Origin: Verrucomicrobiota bacterium
GTDB taxonomy: Bacteria; Verrucomicrobiota; Verrucomicrobiia; Limisphaerales; J093
NCBI GenBank assembly: GCA_027493615.1
Contig: JAOSKK010000036.1
Span: forward strand, 186,001-250,000
Length of the DNA stretch: 64,000 bases
Direction of reading: 5' to 3'
The notes under the pieces are model-generated. The model saw only the letters and a program-made list of their open reading frames with translations. It did not search any database and had not been told where the DNA came from. Below are positions 17,669-28,377 of this stretch, one piece after another; position 1 is the stretch's first letter; the number at the start of each line of letters is the position of its first letter. Both the position numbers and the translations under genes were made by a program.

Positions 17669-18601
17669 ATGGGTTCCAGACCGGCAGCTTCACCTTCCAT
17701 GTGTACCGGCACGGTCCTCTTGGTATTCACCGTCGGCTGGCTCTCGTTCGGTCCCCGAATGCAGGCGCAGGGCGCCCTCGCGTTGGGCCAGATCAGCGGC
17801 GGCCAGCTCAAGGAGATCTCCGGCCTCGCCGCAAGCCGCCAGCATCCCGGCCTCTTGTGGGTCCATAACGACGGGACGGACGGGAGGCTGTTCGCGGTCC
17901 GCACAAACGGCCAACTCGCCGCGGTCTTCCGGTTGCCCTGCCCGGTCGAGGACCTCGAAGACATCGCCCGGGGTCCAGGAGGCCCCGCGGGCACCGACTT
18001 TCTCTACGTGGGCGACATCGGAGACAACGCGGAGGAACGCGCGACCGTCCGGGTCCACCGTGTCCCCGAACCCGCCCCCCGCCCTGGCACATCGCCCCGG
18101 CAGCCGGCGACCCTCACGGGCGTCGAGACGCTCACGCTGCGTTATCCGGATGGACCCCACGACGCCGAGGCGCTCCTGTGCGATCCCTGGACCGGTGAGC
18201 TGCTCATTGTCACCAAACAGAAGAAGCGCGCCCGGGTGTACCGAGCGCCCGCGGACGCCTGGACATCGCCCGGCGTCGTCCGGTTGAGCTTTCTCTGCGA
18301 AGTGCCGTTCGCCCAGGTCTCCGCCGGCGACATCTCGCCGGACGGGCGGCGCCTGCTGCTCCGTCGCGAAGGCGCGGCCGTGATGTGGACGCGCGCGGCG
18401 GGGGAACCGCTGGCGACCGCCCTCGCGGAGGCGCCGCTGCCCGCCGCTGTCATCGGTCCGCCCTCTGAACCCAACGGCGAGGCCATCGCCTGGGCGCCTG
18501 ACAACCAGGGCTATTACACGCTCAGCGAAGGCAAGCGGCAGCCGATTTACTTCTTCAGCGCCCCGCCCGAAGGGGCCGCTGCCCGGGCGGCGTCGCGCTG
18601 A
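17669..18601 (+). CDS. exported beta-propeller-like protein, unknown function
   Basis: 310 aa. A hydrophobic leader (MCTGTVLLVFTVGWLSFGP) follows a short N-region; the start could also be the ATG at 17699. The mature part has repeated strand patterns of a propeller: LKEISGLAASRQHPGLLWVH, RLFAVRTNGQLAAVFRLPC, DFLYVGDIGDNAEERATVRV, DAEALLCDPWTGELLIVTKQ and DISPDGRRLLLRREGAAVMW. Similar exported proteins are common in this phylum as hypothetical proteins; phytase-like or sugar-lactonase-like folds are possible but no catalytic motif stands out. It has no operon partner. Confidence 0.6.
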   Translation: MGSRPAASPSMCTGTVLLVFTVGWLSFGPRMQAQGALALGQISGGQLKEISGLAASRQHPGLLWVHNDGTDGRLFAVRTNGQLAAVFRLPCPVEDLEDIARGPGGPAGTDFLYVGDIGDNAEERATVRVHRVPEPAPRPGTSPRQPATLTGVETLTLRYPDGPHDAEALLCDPWTGELLIVTKQKKRARVYRAPADAWTSPGVVRLSFLCEVPFAQVSAGDISPDGRRLLLRREGAAVMWTRAAGEPLATALAEAPLPAAVIGPPSEPNGEAIAWAPDNQGYYTLSEGKRQPIYFFSAPPEGAAARAASR

Positions 18602-18700
18602 ACCTAACGCCGGCATCGTGGCGGTGCCGGAAGCCTGCTTGGACTGGCCGGGCGATGACGGCGGTGGGGCAGGGGAGGCGACCGCTTGTGGGCTGCCCGG

Positions 18701-20751
18701 TCAGACCAGTTCTCGCGCCAACTCGCGGGCCTGCTGGATCAAGGCCAGGTCGCGCGTGAGATCCCCAAATCGGAACGTCGGGATCCCGCTCTGCGCCTGC
18801 CCGAGGAGCTCGCCCGGACCCCGCAGTTGCAGATCCGCCTCCGCGATCTGGAACCCATCGGCCGTGCCTTCCAGGACGGCGAGGCGGCGCCTGGCCTCGG
18901 CGGTCTTCGCGGTGGCGATCAGGATGCAACTGGCCGGGTGCGGGCTCCGGGCCACCCGGCCGCGCAACTGGTGAAGCTGGGCCAGCCCGAAGCTCTCGGC
19001 GTTCTCGATGACCATGACGCTCGCGTTGGGCACATCCACCCCCACCTCGACCACGGAAGTGGTGACCAGCACCGCGACACGGCGGCCGGCGAAGTCCGTC
19101 ATGACCCGGTCCTTCTCCGCGGCCGCCATTCGCCCATGCAGCAAACCCACGGCATACGGGGTCAGCACCGACCGCAATCGCTCGAACTCGGCCAACACCG
19201 CTTTCACGCCGCTGGCGGGGTCGGCCTCCTCGACCCGGGGGTAGACGACGAAGGCCTGGCGGCCAAGGCGAAGCTGTTCGCGCACGTACTCCCACACCTG
19301 GGGCAAACGATCGGCGGTCCTCACGAAGGTCCGCAGGTGCCCCCGACCGGCCGGCGCCGCGTCGATCACGGAGACATCGAGATCCCCATAGAGCGTCAGG
19401 CCCAACGTGCGCGGGATCGGCGTTGCCGTCATGACCAGCGCATGGGGGTATCGCCCCTTGCGGACGAGTTCCTCGCGCTGGCTCACGCCGAACTTGTGCT
19501 GTTCGTCGATAATCACCAGGCCGAGGCGGGCGGGCGCAAAGCTCGGTTCCAGCAGGGCATGGGTGCCCACGTAGAGGACCGGTCTACGCTCCGAACCGGA
19601 CGGCAAACCGCCGGTGGGAGCGGGTCCGGGTGGACGGGCGGCCGAGCGGCGAACCGTCCCATCGGCCGCCTCTTCCTCGGCGCCACCGCGGATCTGGCGG
19701 TTGCCCGTGTGGAGTTCGACGGCGACGCCCAGCGGCTCGAACCAGGCACGGAACCTCGCCCATTGCTGCCCGGCCAGCACCTCGGTGGGCGCCATGAATG
19801 CCACGTCGAACCCGCTCTCGGCCGCCATCAGCGCCGCGCACGCCGCCACGACGGTCTTTCCCGAGCCGACGTCGCCCTGGAGCAGGCGGCGCATCGGATG
19901 CGGCCCGGAAAGGTCTGCCCGGATCTGTCGCAGCACCGCGGTCTGCGCGTCGGTGAGCTTGAAGCCGAGCCGTGCCAGGAAGGGTCGCATGAGCCGGTTG
20001 TCCCCCCGCAGGGCAGGGCACGCGCCTTGGTCTCGAGGGCCTGGCGGCGTCGCTGCAACGTGGCCTGCAGGGCCACGAACTCCTCGAGGGCCAGCCGCTG
20101 CCGGGCCGCCTCAGCGTCGGCTTCCTGCTCCGGGAAATGGAGCCAGCGCACGGCCTGCGCATGCGACAGTGGCAGCCGGCCCGTGAGGTTGGGCCAGGGC
20201 TCGGTCAACTCCGGTTCGACAGCGGCCAGGACTCGCCAGATGAGCCCCCTCAACCAGCGCTGGCTCACGCCCTCGGTGAGCGGGTACACCGGCACGAGTC
20301 GGCCGACGTGGATCGACCGGTCTTCGCCGCCGTCCACGACTTCGGTCTCCGGATGGTCGATGGCCGTCGGTTTGTGCGAGCGCACCTTGCCGAACACGAC
20401 CAATTCCTCCCCCACGGCGAACTGGCTTTCCATGTACGGGAGATTCCACCACCGACAGTGCAACCGGCCCGTGCCATCCTCGAGGACCAGCTCGAACACC
20501 GACCGGGTGCCGTGCCGCCACCGTTTCACGCCGGCCGCCACCACCCGACCGCTCGTCAGAACCGACTCGCCGACAACCAGTTGTCCGATGGGTCGGAGAT
20601 GCCGGCGATCCTCGTATCGGCGCGGCCGGTGTGCCAGGAGGTCGGCGACGGTTCGCACACCGAGCTGGCCCAGCAGCGTCGCCCGTTCCGGCCCGACGCC
20701 GCGGAGGGCGGTCACCGGTTGATCCAGCAACGGCGGAGGTGGCGCAGACAC
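18701..20751 (-). CDS. recG: ATP-dependent DNA helicase RecG, one frameshift
   Basis: GTG start at 20751 (an ATG at 20787 is in frame upstream). The N-terminal wedge/OB domain reads LDQPVTALRGVGPERATLLG and VFELVLEDGTGRLHCRWWNL. The frame changes at the CCCCCC run near 20001, then the helicase core follows: Walker A GDVGSGKTVVAA, DEQH box IIDEQHKFGVSQRE, motif III LVMTATPIPRT, and motif VI QLHQLRGRVARS. RecG remodels stalled forks and Holliday junctions. Motif VI ends in ARS where GRG is usual, and DEQHKFG replaces DEQHRFG. About 680 aa, normal for the family. Monocistronic and convergent with the propeller gene. Confidence 0.9.
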
Positions 20752-20909
20752 GGCCGGGTTATAGCGGGCGGGGGGCCCCGGAGCCAAGTCGGCGCCGACG
20801 CGGGAACGGCAACGGCGCTGCTGAAGAAGAAACGTTGTTGGCGACGGCGGGAGTTTCCCCTACAACACGGGTTCACGCAACGCACGGTAGAGCTTAGACA
20901 ACGCGCAAC

Positions 20910-23003
20910 ATGAAAGAGTATTCGTCCGGGGACATCCGGAATTTTGCCATCGTCGGCCACGCCACCAGCGGGAAAACCATGCTGAGCGAGTGCTTTCTGG
21001 CCTGCAGCGGCGTGATCGGCCGCCTGGGCAGCGTCGCCAATGGCAGCACCGTCTCCGACTACCACGAGGCCGAGAACAAGCGGAAGATCTCGATCCACGC
21101 CTCCCTCCTGCACACCGAGTGGCTGGGCAAGAAGTTCAACATCCTGGACACGCCAGGCTATCAGGACTTCATCAGCGAGGCGCTGGCCGCCCTGCGCGTT
21201 TGCGACTTCGCCCTCGTCGTGGTGCACGCCGTCGACGGCCCCGGCCTCGGCACCGAACAGGTCTGGAAATACGCCACCCAGTTCGAGCTCCCCAAGGTCA
21301 TCGCCATCAACATGGTGGACAAGGAACACGCGGATTTCGACCGCGTTCTGGCCCAATTGCGCGAGCGCTACGGCCCGAAGGTTTTCCCCATGGCCCTCCC
21401 CCTCGACCAGGGCGTCGGATTCCACAAGGTGCTCGATGTCATGCGCAACGAGATCATCACCTATACTCAGGATGGCAGTGGTCGCTATGGCGAAGCCCCC
21501 GCCAGCGGGGAATGGGCCGACAAGGTCCGTAGCCTCCACGAGCAGTTGGTCGAGATCATCGCCGAATCGGACGACTCCCTCCTCGAGAAGTTCTTCGAGC
21601 AGGGCAGCCTCTCCGAGGCGGAACTCCGGAGCGGAGTCCACGCCGCCTTCCAGAAGGCCGGTATCATCCCCGTTTTCTGTACCGCGGCCGAGAGCAACAT
21701 CGGCGTCGCCCGCCTCATGGACTTCATCGCCAAGTACGGTTCCTCCCCCGTGGACCGCCAGAAGGTCACCGGAATCGATGGCAACGACGATCCCGTCGAC
21801 GTCGCCCTGACCGATCCGGATACCGTCCTGTACGTCTTCAAGACCCTGAACGAGGCCCACATCGGCGAGGTCTCCTTCTTCCGCGTGTACTCGGGCACCG
21901 TCCGCTTCGGCCAGGACCTCTTCAACGCCGACCGCAACCTCACCGAGCGCATCGGCCAGCTCTCTTTCCTCAACGGCAAGACCCGCGAGGCTGTCAACAC
22001 CATCGCCGCCGGCGACATCGGCGTGACCGTCAAGCTCAAGGACACCCACACCGGCAACACGCTCTGCGCCCCCGGCCGCAACGTCCGCCTGCCCAAGGTG
22101 ATCTTCCCCCGCCCCAACATCCACGTGGCTCTCAAGCTCAAGTCCAAGGGGGAGGAAGACAAGGTGGCCCAGGGCCTCGCCGCCCTCGCCAACGAGGACC
22201 CCACCTTCCACTACATGGTCGACGGCGAGCTCCACCAGACCGTCCTTTCCGGCCAGGGCGAACTCCACCTCCAGGTGATCTCCGAGCGCCTCAAGACCCG
22301 CTACAAGGTCGACTTCGACCTCATCGCCCCGAAGATTCGCTTCCGCGAGACCATCAAGTCCCGCGGCGAATCCAAGTACCGCCACAAGAAGCAGACCGGC
22401 GGCGCGGGCCAGTTCGCCGAGGTTTGGATGCGCATTGAACCCCTTCCGCGGGGTTCCGGCGTCGATTTCACCGAGTCCCTCGTCGGCCAGAACGTGGACC
22501 GCACCTTCGTGCCCTCGGTGGAGAAGGGCGTCAACGCCGCCTGCACCGAAGGCATCCTCGCCGGCTACCGCGTCGTCGACGTCAAGATCGACTTCTACGA
22601 TGGCAAGATGCACCCGGTCGACTCGAAGGACATCGCCTTCCAGATCGCCGGCAAGGAAGCCTTCCGCGAGGCGTTCCAGGGCGCGCGTCCCTGCCTCCTC
22701 GAACCCATCCACACGGTCGAAATCAAGGTCCCGGACGACGGCATGGGCAACGTCATCGGCGACCTCTCCAGCCGCCGCGGCAAGATCCTCGGCATGGACT
22801 CCGAGGGCGGCTTCCAGGTCATCAAGGCCCAGGTCCCGGCCATGGAGCTCTACCAGTACTCCACTGTGCTCCGCTCCCTTACCGGCGGCCGCGCCGCACA
22901 CACCGAGGAGTTCGATCATTACGAGGAGATGCCCAAGGAACTCGAAGCCCGCGTCATCGCCGAGGCCAAGAAGGCGCGTGAGGATCAGGCCGCGCACGCC
23001 TGA
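20910..23003 (+). CDS. elongation factor G-like translational GTPase (EF-G2 type)
   Basis: 697 aa, uninterrupted. G1 GHATSGKTML, G3 ILDTPGYQDF, G4 INMVDKEH (NMVD in place of NKxD). The later EF-G domains II-V are all present (SFFRVYSGTVRFG; ALANEDPTFHYMVDGELHQT; GGAGQFAEVWMRIEPLP; CLLEPIHTVEIKVPDDGMGN; YQYSTVLRSLTGGRAAH). The variant G1 and G4 place it in the paralogous EF-G group found beside the main FusA in many bacteria, whose exact role is unsettled. No str-operon genes (rpsL, rpsG, tuf) are adjacent, which supports a paralogue. Confidence 0.88.
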   Translation: MKEYSSGDIRNFAIVGHATSGKTMLSECFLACSGVIGRLGSVANGSTVSDYHEAENKRKISIHASLLHTEWLGKKFNILDTPGYQDFISEALAALRVCDFALVVVHAVDGPGLGTEQVWKYATQFELPKVIAINMVDKEHADFDRVLAQLRERYGPKVFPMALPLDQGVGFHKVLDVMRNEIITYTQDGSGRYGEAPASGEWADKVRSLHEQLVEIIAESDDSLLEKFFEQGSLSEAELRSGVHAAFQKAGIIPVFCTAAESNIGVARLMDFIAKYGSSPVDRQKVTGIDGNDDPVDVALTDPDTVLYVFKTLNEAHIGEVSFFRVYSGTVRFGQDLFNADRNLTERIGQLSFLNGKTREAVNTIAAGDIGVTVKLKDTHTGNTLCAPGRNVRLPKVIFPRPNIHVALKLKSKGEEDKVAQGLAALANEDPTFHYMVDGELHQTVLSGQGELHLQVISERLKTRYKVDFDLIAPKIRFRETIKSRGESKYRHKKQTGGAGQFAEVWMRIEPLPRGSGVDFTESLVGQNVDRTFVPSVEKGVNAACTEGILAGYRVVDVKIDFYDGKMHPVDSKDIAFQIAGKEAFREAFQGARPCLLEPIHTVEIKVPDDGMGNVIGDLSSRRGKILGMDSEGGFQVIKAQVPAMELYQYSTVLRSLTGGRAAHTEEFDHYEEMPKELEARVIAEAKKAREDQAAHA

Positions 23004-23112
23004 CCCCGGCCGGCCCGGCACACAATCGTAACACAGGAGACACGGGCTCGTAACCCTCGGGGGCGAGCTTGCGCGCGATGGTTCCGGCCATCGTGTGAAA
23101 CCGAAATCGAGC

Positions 23113-23961
23113 ATGAAAACCCTGCGTGCCTGCCTCCTGATCCTCGCCTCGGCGTGTCTCCCCGGCGGATCCCTCCTCGCCGACATCACCGTCCGTGGTT
23201 CCGATACGATGGTCATCCTCGCCCAGAAATGGGCTGAGGTTTACATGAGCCAGCATCCCGGCATCAAGATCCAGGTCACCGGCGGCGGCACCGGCACCGG
23301 CTTCGCCGCTCTCCAGAACCAGCAGACCGACCTCTGCAACGCTTCGCGTCCCATCCGACCCCAGGAGATCGCCAACTGCATCAAGGCATTCGGCCGGCGC
23401 CCAAGAGAATACCGCGTGGCCCTCGACGGCCTTTCCGTCTACGTGAACGCCGCCAATCCCATCAACGAACTCACCCTCGCCCAGCTCGAACAGATCTTCA
23501 CCGGCCGTCTCCGCAACTGGAAAGACTTGGGGGGCCCGGACGCCCCCATCATTCTCTACAGCCGCGAGAACAGCTCCGGCACCTACGAGTTCTTCAAGGA
23601 ACACGTCTTGCAGGGCAAAGACTTCGCCGCACACGCCCAAACCCTGCAGGGCACCGCACAAGTCCTGCAGGCCGTGTCCCGGGAAACCCACGGCATCGGC
23701 TATGGCGGTGCCGCCTACGGCGTTGGAGCCAAACACCTCCACATCAAGAAGGACGCCGACTCCCCCGCCATTGAACCCAGCGAGGAAACCGTGGTCTCGG
23801 GCGCCTACCCCATCGCCCGTTCCCTTTTCGTCTACGTCAATCCGGCCCTCGAGAAGGGCGACCTCGCCGCCTACCTCAAGTGGATTCGCAGTGACGCCGG
23901 CCAGGCGGTCGTCAAGGACGTGGGCTACTTTCCCCTGCCCCCGGACGCGCGTGCCCGCTGA
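23113..23961 (+). CDS. pstS: phosphate ABC transporter substrate-binding protein
   Basis: ATG at 23113 begins a signal peptide (MKTLRACLLILASACLPGGS, then LLA-D); a GTG at 23095 is in frame upstream. The mature chain reads ITVRGSDTMVILAQKWAEVY, VTGGGTGTGFAALQNQQTDL and SRENSSGTYEFFKEHV, the segments that bind phosphate in PstS. It is the first gene of a complete pstS-pstC-pstA-pstB-phoU set. Expression is expected under phosphate limitation, but I could not identify a Pho box upstream. Confidence 0.9.
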   Translation: MKTLRACLLILASACLPGGSLLADITVRGSDTMVILAQKWAEVYMSQHPGIKIQVTGGGTGTGFAALQNQQTDLCNASRPIRPQEIANCIKAFGRRPREYRVALDGLSVYVNAANPINELTLAQLEQIFTGRLRNWKDLGGPDAPIILYSRENSSGTYEFFKEHVLQGKDFAAHAQTLQGTAQVLQAVSRETHGIGYGGAAYGVGAKHLHIKKDADSPAIEPSEETVVSGAYPIARSLFVYVNPALEKGDLAAYLKWIRSDAGQAVVKDVGYFPLPPDARAR

Positions 23962-24019
23962 TCGCGCCACGTCCGCCGACTGAACCTCCCGCACCCGGTT
24001 CCCCTCGTCACCCGGCCGC

Positions 24020-25208
24020 ATGCCTCACTCTCCGCCAACCCCGCGGCGCACCGTGGGCTGGATGGGACTGCATCGCGGTCATCGCGCCCGTCCCCTCGAA
24101 TGGCTGGCGGAGAAGACCATCCTGCTCATCTCGCTCACCGCCATCCTCGTCGTCTTCCTCATCTTCCTGTTCGTCGGCCGCGAAGCCCTGGCCTGTGTTG
24201 GTCGGCGCCACGAACAGCTCCCTCGCCCAGGAGTATCGGGAGATCATCCCGCCCGAGGACTTCGCCCGCGTTCCTCCCGACCGCTTGCGCCAATACCTCG
24301 GCCTGACGCGGCAGCAGTTCGAGCAGATGGACGAAGAGACCCTCAAGGATCTCATGAGCTTGCGCATCGAGGCCAAGGCCCAGATGCCGGACGATCCCGA
24401 CGCCGAACTCAACACCACCGAGTGGCGTTACCTCCTCGGCCCGCACCAATGGACCGGGTACGACCGCCCCGCCTACATCTGGCAACCCGTCTCCCAGATC
24501 CACAAGTACAACCTCCTGCCGCTCTTCATCGGGAGCCTCAAGACCACCTTCGTGGCCCTCCTTTTCGCCGTCCCCCTCGCCATTGCCGCCGCCCTCTACG
24601 TTTCCCAGCTCGCCCACCCCCGCGCCCGCGAATGGCTGAAGCCCGGCATCGAGCTGCTCTCCGGCATCCCCTCCGTGGTTCTCGGCTTCTTTGCCCTCAT
24701 CGTGATGGCGTCCTTCTTCCAGGCGCTGTTCGGTTATCCGTCGCGGCTGAACGCCTTTGTGGCCGGTCTGGCCCTCGGCCTCGCCGTCATCCCGGTCGTG
24801 TTCTCCATCGCTGAGGATGCCCTCACCAGTGTCCCGCGCAGCTATACCGAGGCCGCGCTGGCCCTGGGCTCGACCCGCTGGCAGGCGGCCTGGCAGATCG
24901 TGCTTCCGGCCGCCCTGCCCGGGGTGTTCGCCGCCACGGTTCTCGGATTCGGCCGCGCCATCGGCGAGACGATGATCGTCCTGATGGCCAGCGGCAACGC
25001 CTCCATTGTCTCGTGGAACCTGTTCGACTCCACCCGCACCCTCACCGCCACCATCGCAGCGGAACTTGCCGAGACCGTCGTGGGCGGCCACCACTACCGC
25101 GTGTTGTTCCTCCTCGGCGCCCTGCTCTTCGCCGTGACCTTCGTCGCGAATCTGGTCGGTGACCTCGTCATCCACCGGCTCAAAGGCCGACTGGAGGGCA
25201 GACGATGA
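24020..25208 (+). CDS. pstC: phosphate ABC transporter permease PstC, one frameshift
   Basis: The N-terminal frame holds the first transmembrane helix (ILLISLTAILVVFLIFLFVG). Near 24190 the frame changes and continues as LVGATNSSLAQEYREIIPPE, a ~100-residue hydrophilic insert, then five more helices of the permease. The EAA loop is EAALALGSTRWQAAWQIVLP. The insert between helix 1 and the core is longer than in E. coli PstC. The stop overlaps the start of pstA (ATGA). Confidence 0.86.
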
Positions 25209-26177
25209 CGGCTTCCGCCAGCGCCCCGCCCGCGCCGCCCCTGCGCCGTTTCCGCGCGGCCACCTTTTGAGCCGGTCTCTTTCTTCTGCACCGGGCTGAC
25301 GGGGTTGGCCACGTTCCTGATCCTGGCGATCCTGGCGTTGATCCTGGGCAACATCTTCCTCCAGGGCGGCACCGGGCTGTCCCCGCGCTTCATCTTCGGC
25401 AACGCGGACAAGGACATGTTCGACGTTGCCAGCGCCGGGGTCTGGCCCATGGTCTTCGGCACCGCCGCCCGGGTCATCCTCATGACCCTGTTCGTCATCC
25501 CGGTCGGCGTCACCACCGCGATCTATCTCACCGAGTACGCCCCCGCGCTCTCTCCGTTCACACGCATCATCCGCGGCGCGGTCAACAACCTGGCCGGTGT
25601 CCCCTCCATCGTCTTCGGCCTCTTCGGCCTGGGCTTCTTCATCAGCGCCGTCGGCGGCACGCTCGACGTGTTCCTCTACCCGGACAGTCCGAAACCCGTC
25701 TGGGGCAAGGCCGCCCTGATCTGGGCGTCGCTGACCCTCGCCGTCATGACCCTCCCGGTGGTGATCGTGGCCACCGAGGAGTCGCTGCGCGCGATCCCGC
25801 TCGGCCTGCGGGAAGCCAGCCTGGCCCTGGGTGCCACCAAGCTTCAGACGGTTCTCCGCGTCGTCCTGCCTCAGGCACTCCCCGGCATCCTCACCGGCGG
25901 CATCCTGGCCGTGAGCCGCGCTGCCGGCGAAGTGGCGCCGATTCTGTTCACCGGCGCCGCCTACTACATGGCCTCCCTCCCGCAGTCGCTCACGGACCAG
26001 TTCATGGACCTCGCCTACCACGTGTTCGTGCTCTCCACCCAGTCGCCGGACATCGAGAAGACGCGCCCCATCCTGTACGGCACGGTGGTCGTCCTGCTCC
26101 TCCTCACGTTTGCCTTGAATCTCGTCGCCATCCTCATCCGCGCCCGTGTGCGGCGGAACCTACGCCGGCTGGCTTGA
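25205..26177 (+). CDS. pstA: phosphate ABC transporter permease PstA, one frameshift
   Basis: ATG at 25205 overlaps the pstC stop. The first 22 codons (MTASASAPPAPPLRRFRAAT) run into a TGA after a TTTT run at 25265-25268. In the adjacent frame EPVSFFCTGLTGLATFLILA continues smoothly, so a one-base error is likely. The body has six helices with the EAA loop EASLALGATKLQTVLRVVLP. An ATG at 25305 would avoid the shift but loses part of the first helix. Confidence 0.86.
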
Positions 26178-26191
26178 ATCTCCCTTGCGCC

Positions 26192-27022
26192 ATGACTGCC
26201 CCGCTCCCTTCCCTGCGCGCGCGTGTCACGCCGCCGGACGCCGTGTCCCCTGCCCCCACGCATGGGCATCCCCCGCTCATCGAGGTGGATCGCCTGTCGC
26301 TCTATTACGGCGCCGCGCGTGCCCTGCACGACATCTCCTTCGCCGTCCCCGAACGCCTGGTCACCGCCTTCATCGGCCCCTCCGGCTGCGGCAAGTCCAC
26401 CCTCCTGCGGTGCTTCAACCGCATGAACGACCTGATCGACAACGTCCGCCTCGAAGGCACCGTGCGCATCGGCGGTGAGGACATCTACGCTCGTGACATC
26501 GACGTCATCGAGTTGCGGAAGCGGGTGGGCATGGTCTTCCAGCGCTCAAATCCCTTCCCCAAGACCATCTTCGACAACATCGCCTACGCCCTCCGCCTCC
26601 AGGGCCTCCGCCGCAAGTCGGAGATCGCCGACATCGTCGAGCAGAGCCTTCACCAGGCTGCCCTCTGGGAGGAGGTCAAGGACCGTCTCCATGCCAGCGC
26701 CCTCGGCCTCTCCGGCGGGCAGCAGCAGCGCCTCTGCATCGCCCGCGCCATCGCCATCAAGCCCGACATCCTCCTCATGGATGAGCCCGCCTCCGCCCTC
26801 GATCCCCTGGCCACGGCCAAGATCGAGGACCTCATCCTCGACTTGAAGCAGCAGTTCACCATCGTCATCGTCACCCACAACATGCAGCAGGCCGCCCGCA
26901 TCTCCGACGCCACTGCTTTCTTCTACCTGGGCGAACTCATCGAACACGACGCCACCAGCAAGATCTTCACCAACCCCGCCCGCAAACAAACCGAGGACTA
27001 CGTCACCGGCCGATTCGGTTAA
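26192..27022 (+). CDS. pstB: phosphate ABC transporter ATP-binding protein
   Basis: ATG at 26192 (a TTG at 26174 also fits). After a ~28-residue Pro-rich N-terminus the ABC domain has Walker A GPSGCGKST, Q-loop FQRSNPFP, signature LSGGQQQRLCIARAIA, Walker B ILLMDEPASALDP and the switch His in VIVTHNMQQ. These are typical PstB motifs, including the NPFP that marks the family. It energises PstCA at the inner membrane. Confidence 0.93.
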   Translation: MTAPLPSLRARVTPPDAVSPAPTHGHPPLIEVDRLSLYYGAARALHDISFAVPERLVTAFIGPSGCGKSTLLRCFNRMNDLIDNVRLEGTVRIGGEDIYARDIDVIELRKRVGMVFQRSNPFPKTIFDNIAYALRLQGLRRKSEIADIVEQSLHQAALWEEVKDRLHASALGLSGGQQQRLCIARAIAIKPDILLMDEPASALDPLATAKIEDLILDLKQQFTIVIVTHNMQQAARISDATAFFYLGELIEHDATSKIFTNPARKQTEDYVTGRFG

Positions 27023-27063
27023 GCCCCTTCGAACTTCCAACTTCGCCCTTCGCCTCTCCCGCC

Positions 27064-27754
27064 ATGTCGCTTCACTTCGAACAAAGCCTCGACGAGCTCA
27101 AGCAGAAGCTCCTTACCATGGCCAGCAAGGCCGCCCACGCCGTCAATTCTGCCCTCAAGGCCCTCGTGCAGCGCGACGACGACCTCGCCCGCCAGGTCAA
27201 GGAGGCCGACAACGAACTGGACGATCTCGAGATCGAAATCGATGAGATGGGCGTCGCCCTCCTCAGCAAGGCGCCCCTGGCCACGGACCTCCGCTTGATC
27301 ACCGTCGCCATGAAGTTCTCGCAGAACCTCGAGCGGATCGGTGACGAAGCCACCACCATCGCCCGGCGTTCCCTCGAGCTGAGCCAGGAACCCCAGCTCA
27401 AACCGTATGTGGACCTCCCCCGCATGGCCCACCTCGCCCTCGACATGCTCCACGACACGCTGGATGCCTTCGTGCGCCGCGACTCCGCCAAGGCCCGCGC
27501 CGTCGTCACCCGCGACAAGCAGGTCGATGCCATCAACAAGCAGCTCCACCGCGAGCTCGCCAGCTTCATGATCGAGCGCCCCCCACCATCACCCGCTGCC
27601 TCAACCTGATGGTCATCTCCAAGGCCCTCGAGCGCATCGCCGACCACGCTTCCAACATGGCCGAGGAGGTCGTCTACCTTTACGAAGGACGCGACATCCG
27701 GCACCAGCTCAAGAAGACCGCCCCGCCGCCTCCGGACGCTCCCCCGACCACTGA
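27064..27754 (+). CDS. phoU: phosphate-specific transport regulator PhoU, frameshifted
   Basis: Begins MSLHFEQSLDELKQKLLTMA. The first PhoU helix bundle has the metal-binding motif MKFSQNLERIGDEATTIA. At the CCCCCC run near 27585 the frame changes, and the second bundle shows MVISKALERIADHASNMAEE. Reading DAPP with one more C in the next run would give a stop at 27752-27754; otherwise the frame stays open into the next gene. PhoU links the Pst transporter to the PhoR/PhoB sensor, which is not encoded in this window. Confidence 0.88.
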
Positions 27755-27798
27755 ACGGGTTCGACGAAGCGGCGGTTGGGTACCAGAGTTGCCGGCCC

Positions 27799-28362
27799 AT
27801 GCCAGCGATCCTGGAATTGCCGGAAGTCCGCCAGCGGGTTTCAACCCTGACCGTGGAGGAGTATCATCGGCTCGACGAGTACAACGAGCACGGCCGGCGC
27901 ACGGAGCTCATCCGCGGCATCGTGATCGAGAAGATGTCCAAGTCCCCCTCCACGCCGCCCTCGCCAAACGGTTGCACGACCTCCTGCTGGCCAGGCTCCC
28001 CTGCCGGCTGGGTGGTCCGGCGCGAGGATCCCCTCACGCTGAAGGACTCTGAGCCGGAGCCGGACATCGCCGTCGTGCGCGGCACCGAGAGGGACTTCTT
28101 CAACGCCCACCCGCAGACCGCCGAGTGGGTTGTGGAGATTGCCGTGTCGAGTCCGGTCCTGGACCGTGAAAACGCCTCGCTCTACGCCGAGGCTGGAGTC
28201 GCGGAGTACTGGATCGTCCTGGGCACAACGCAGCAGGTCGAGATCTACCGCCAGCCGGCGGGAGGTCGGTATCGGGAGCGTGCGCTGCGGAGCGGGGCCG
28301 ACGCGCTTGAATGTGCCGCTCCGCCAGGCATCCACCTGCGGGTCAGCGATCTGTTTGCCTGA
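27799..28362 (+). CDS. Uma2-family (DUF820) putative endonuclease, two compensating frameshifts
   Basis: MPAILELPEVRQRVSTLTVE then ELIRGIVIEKMSKSP. Between about 27955 and 28003 the reading frame differs: the neighbouring frame gives LHAALAKRLHDLLLARLP, which fits the family. It then returns to VVRREDPLTL, EPDIAVVRGTERDFF, VVEIAVSSPVLDRE and YAEAGVAEYWIV. The D..EV-type nuclease-fold residues (EPD, EIAVSS, K/Y-A-EAGV-EYW) are present. Uma2 proteins are abundant in cyanobacteria and Verrucomicrobia and have a restriction-nuclease-like fold; their biological role is unclear. Both shifts are at CCCC/CCCCC runs. Confidence 0.75.
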   Translation: MPAILELPEVRQRVSTLTVEEYHRLDEYNEHGRRTELIRGIVIEKMSKSPSTPPSPNGCTTSCWPGSPAGWVVRREDPLTLKDSEPEPDIAVVRGTERDFFNAHPQTAEWVVEIAVSSPVLDRENASLYAEAGVAEYWIVLGTTQQVEIYRQPAGGRYRERALRSGADALECAAPPGIHLRVSDLFA

Positions 28363-28377
28363 GCGACTCCTTCAGTT

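Noticed and set aside
20712..23216. 834-codon open frame opposite the EF-G-like gene
   Set aside because: Its composition is the mirror of a high-GC coding gene; the plus strand carries a complete translational GTPase.
24159..26021. 620-codon minus-strand frame opposite pstC/pstA
   Set aside because: Low-complexity Gly/Glu/Asp-rich product typical of antisense frames in GC-rich DNA; both plus-strand permeases are clear.
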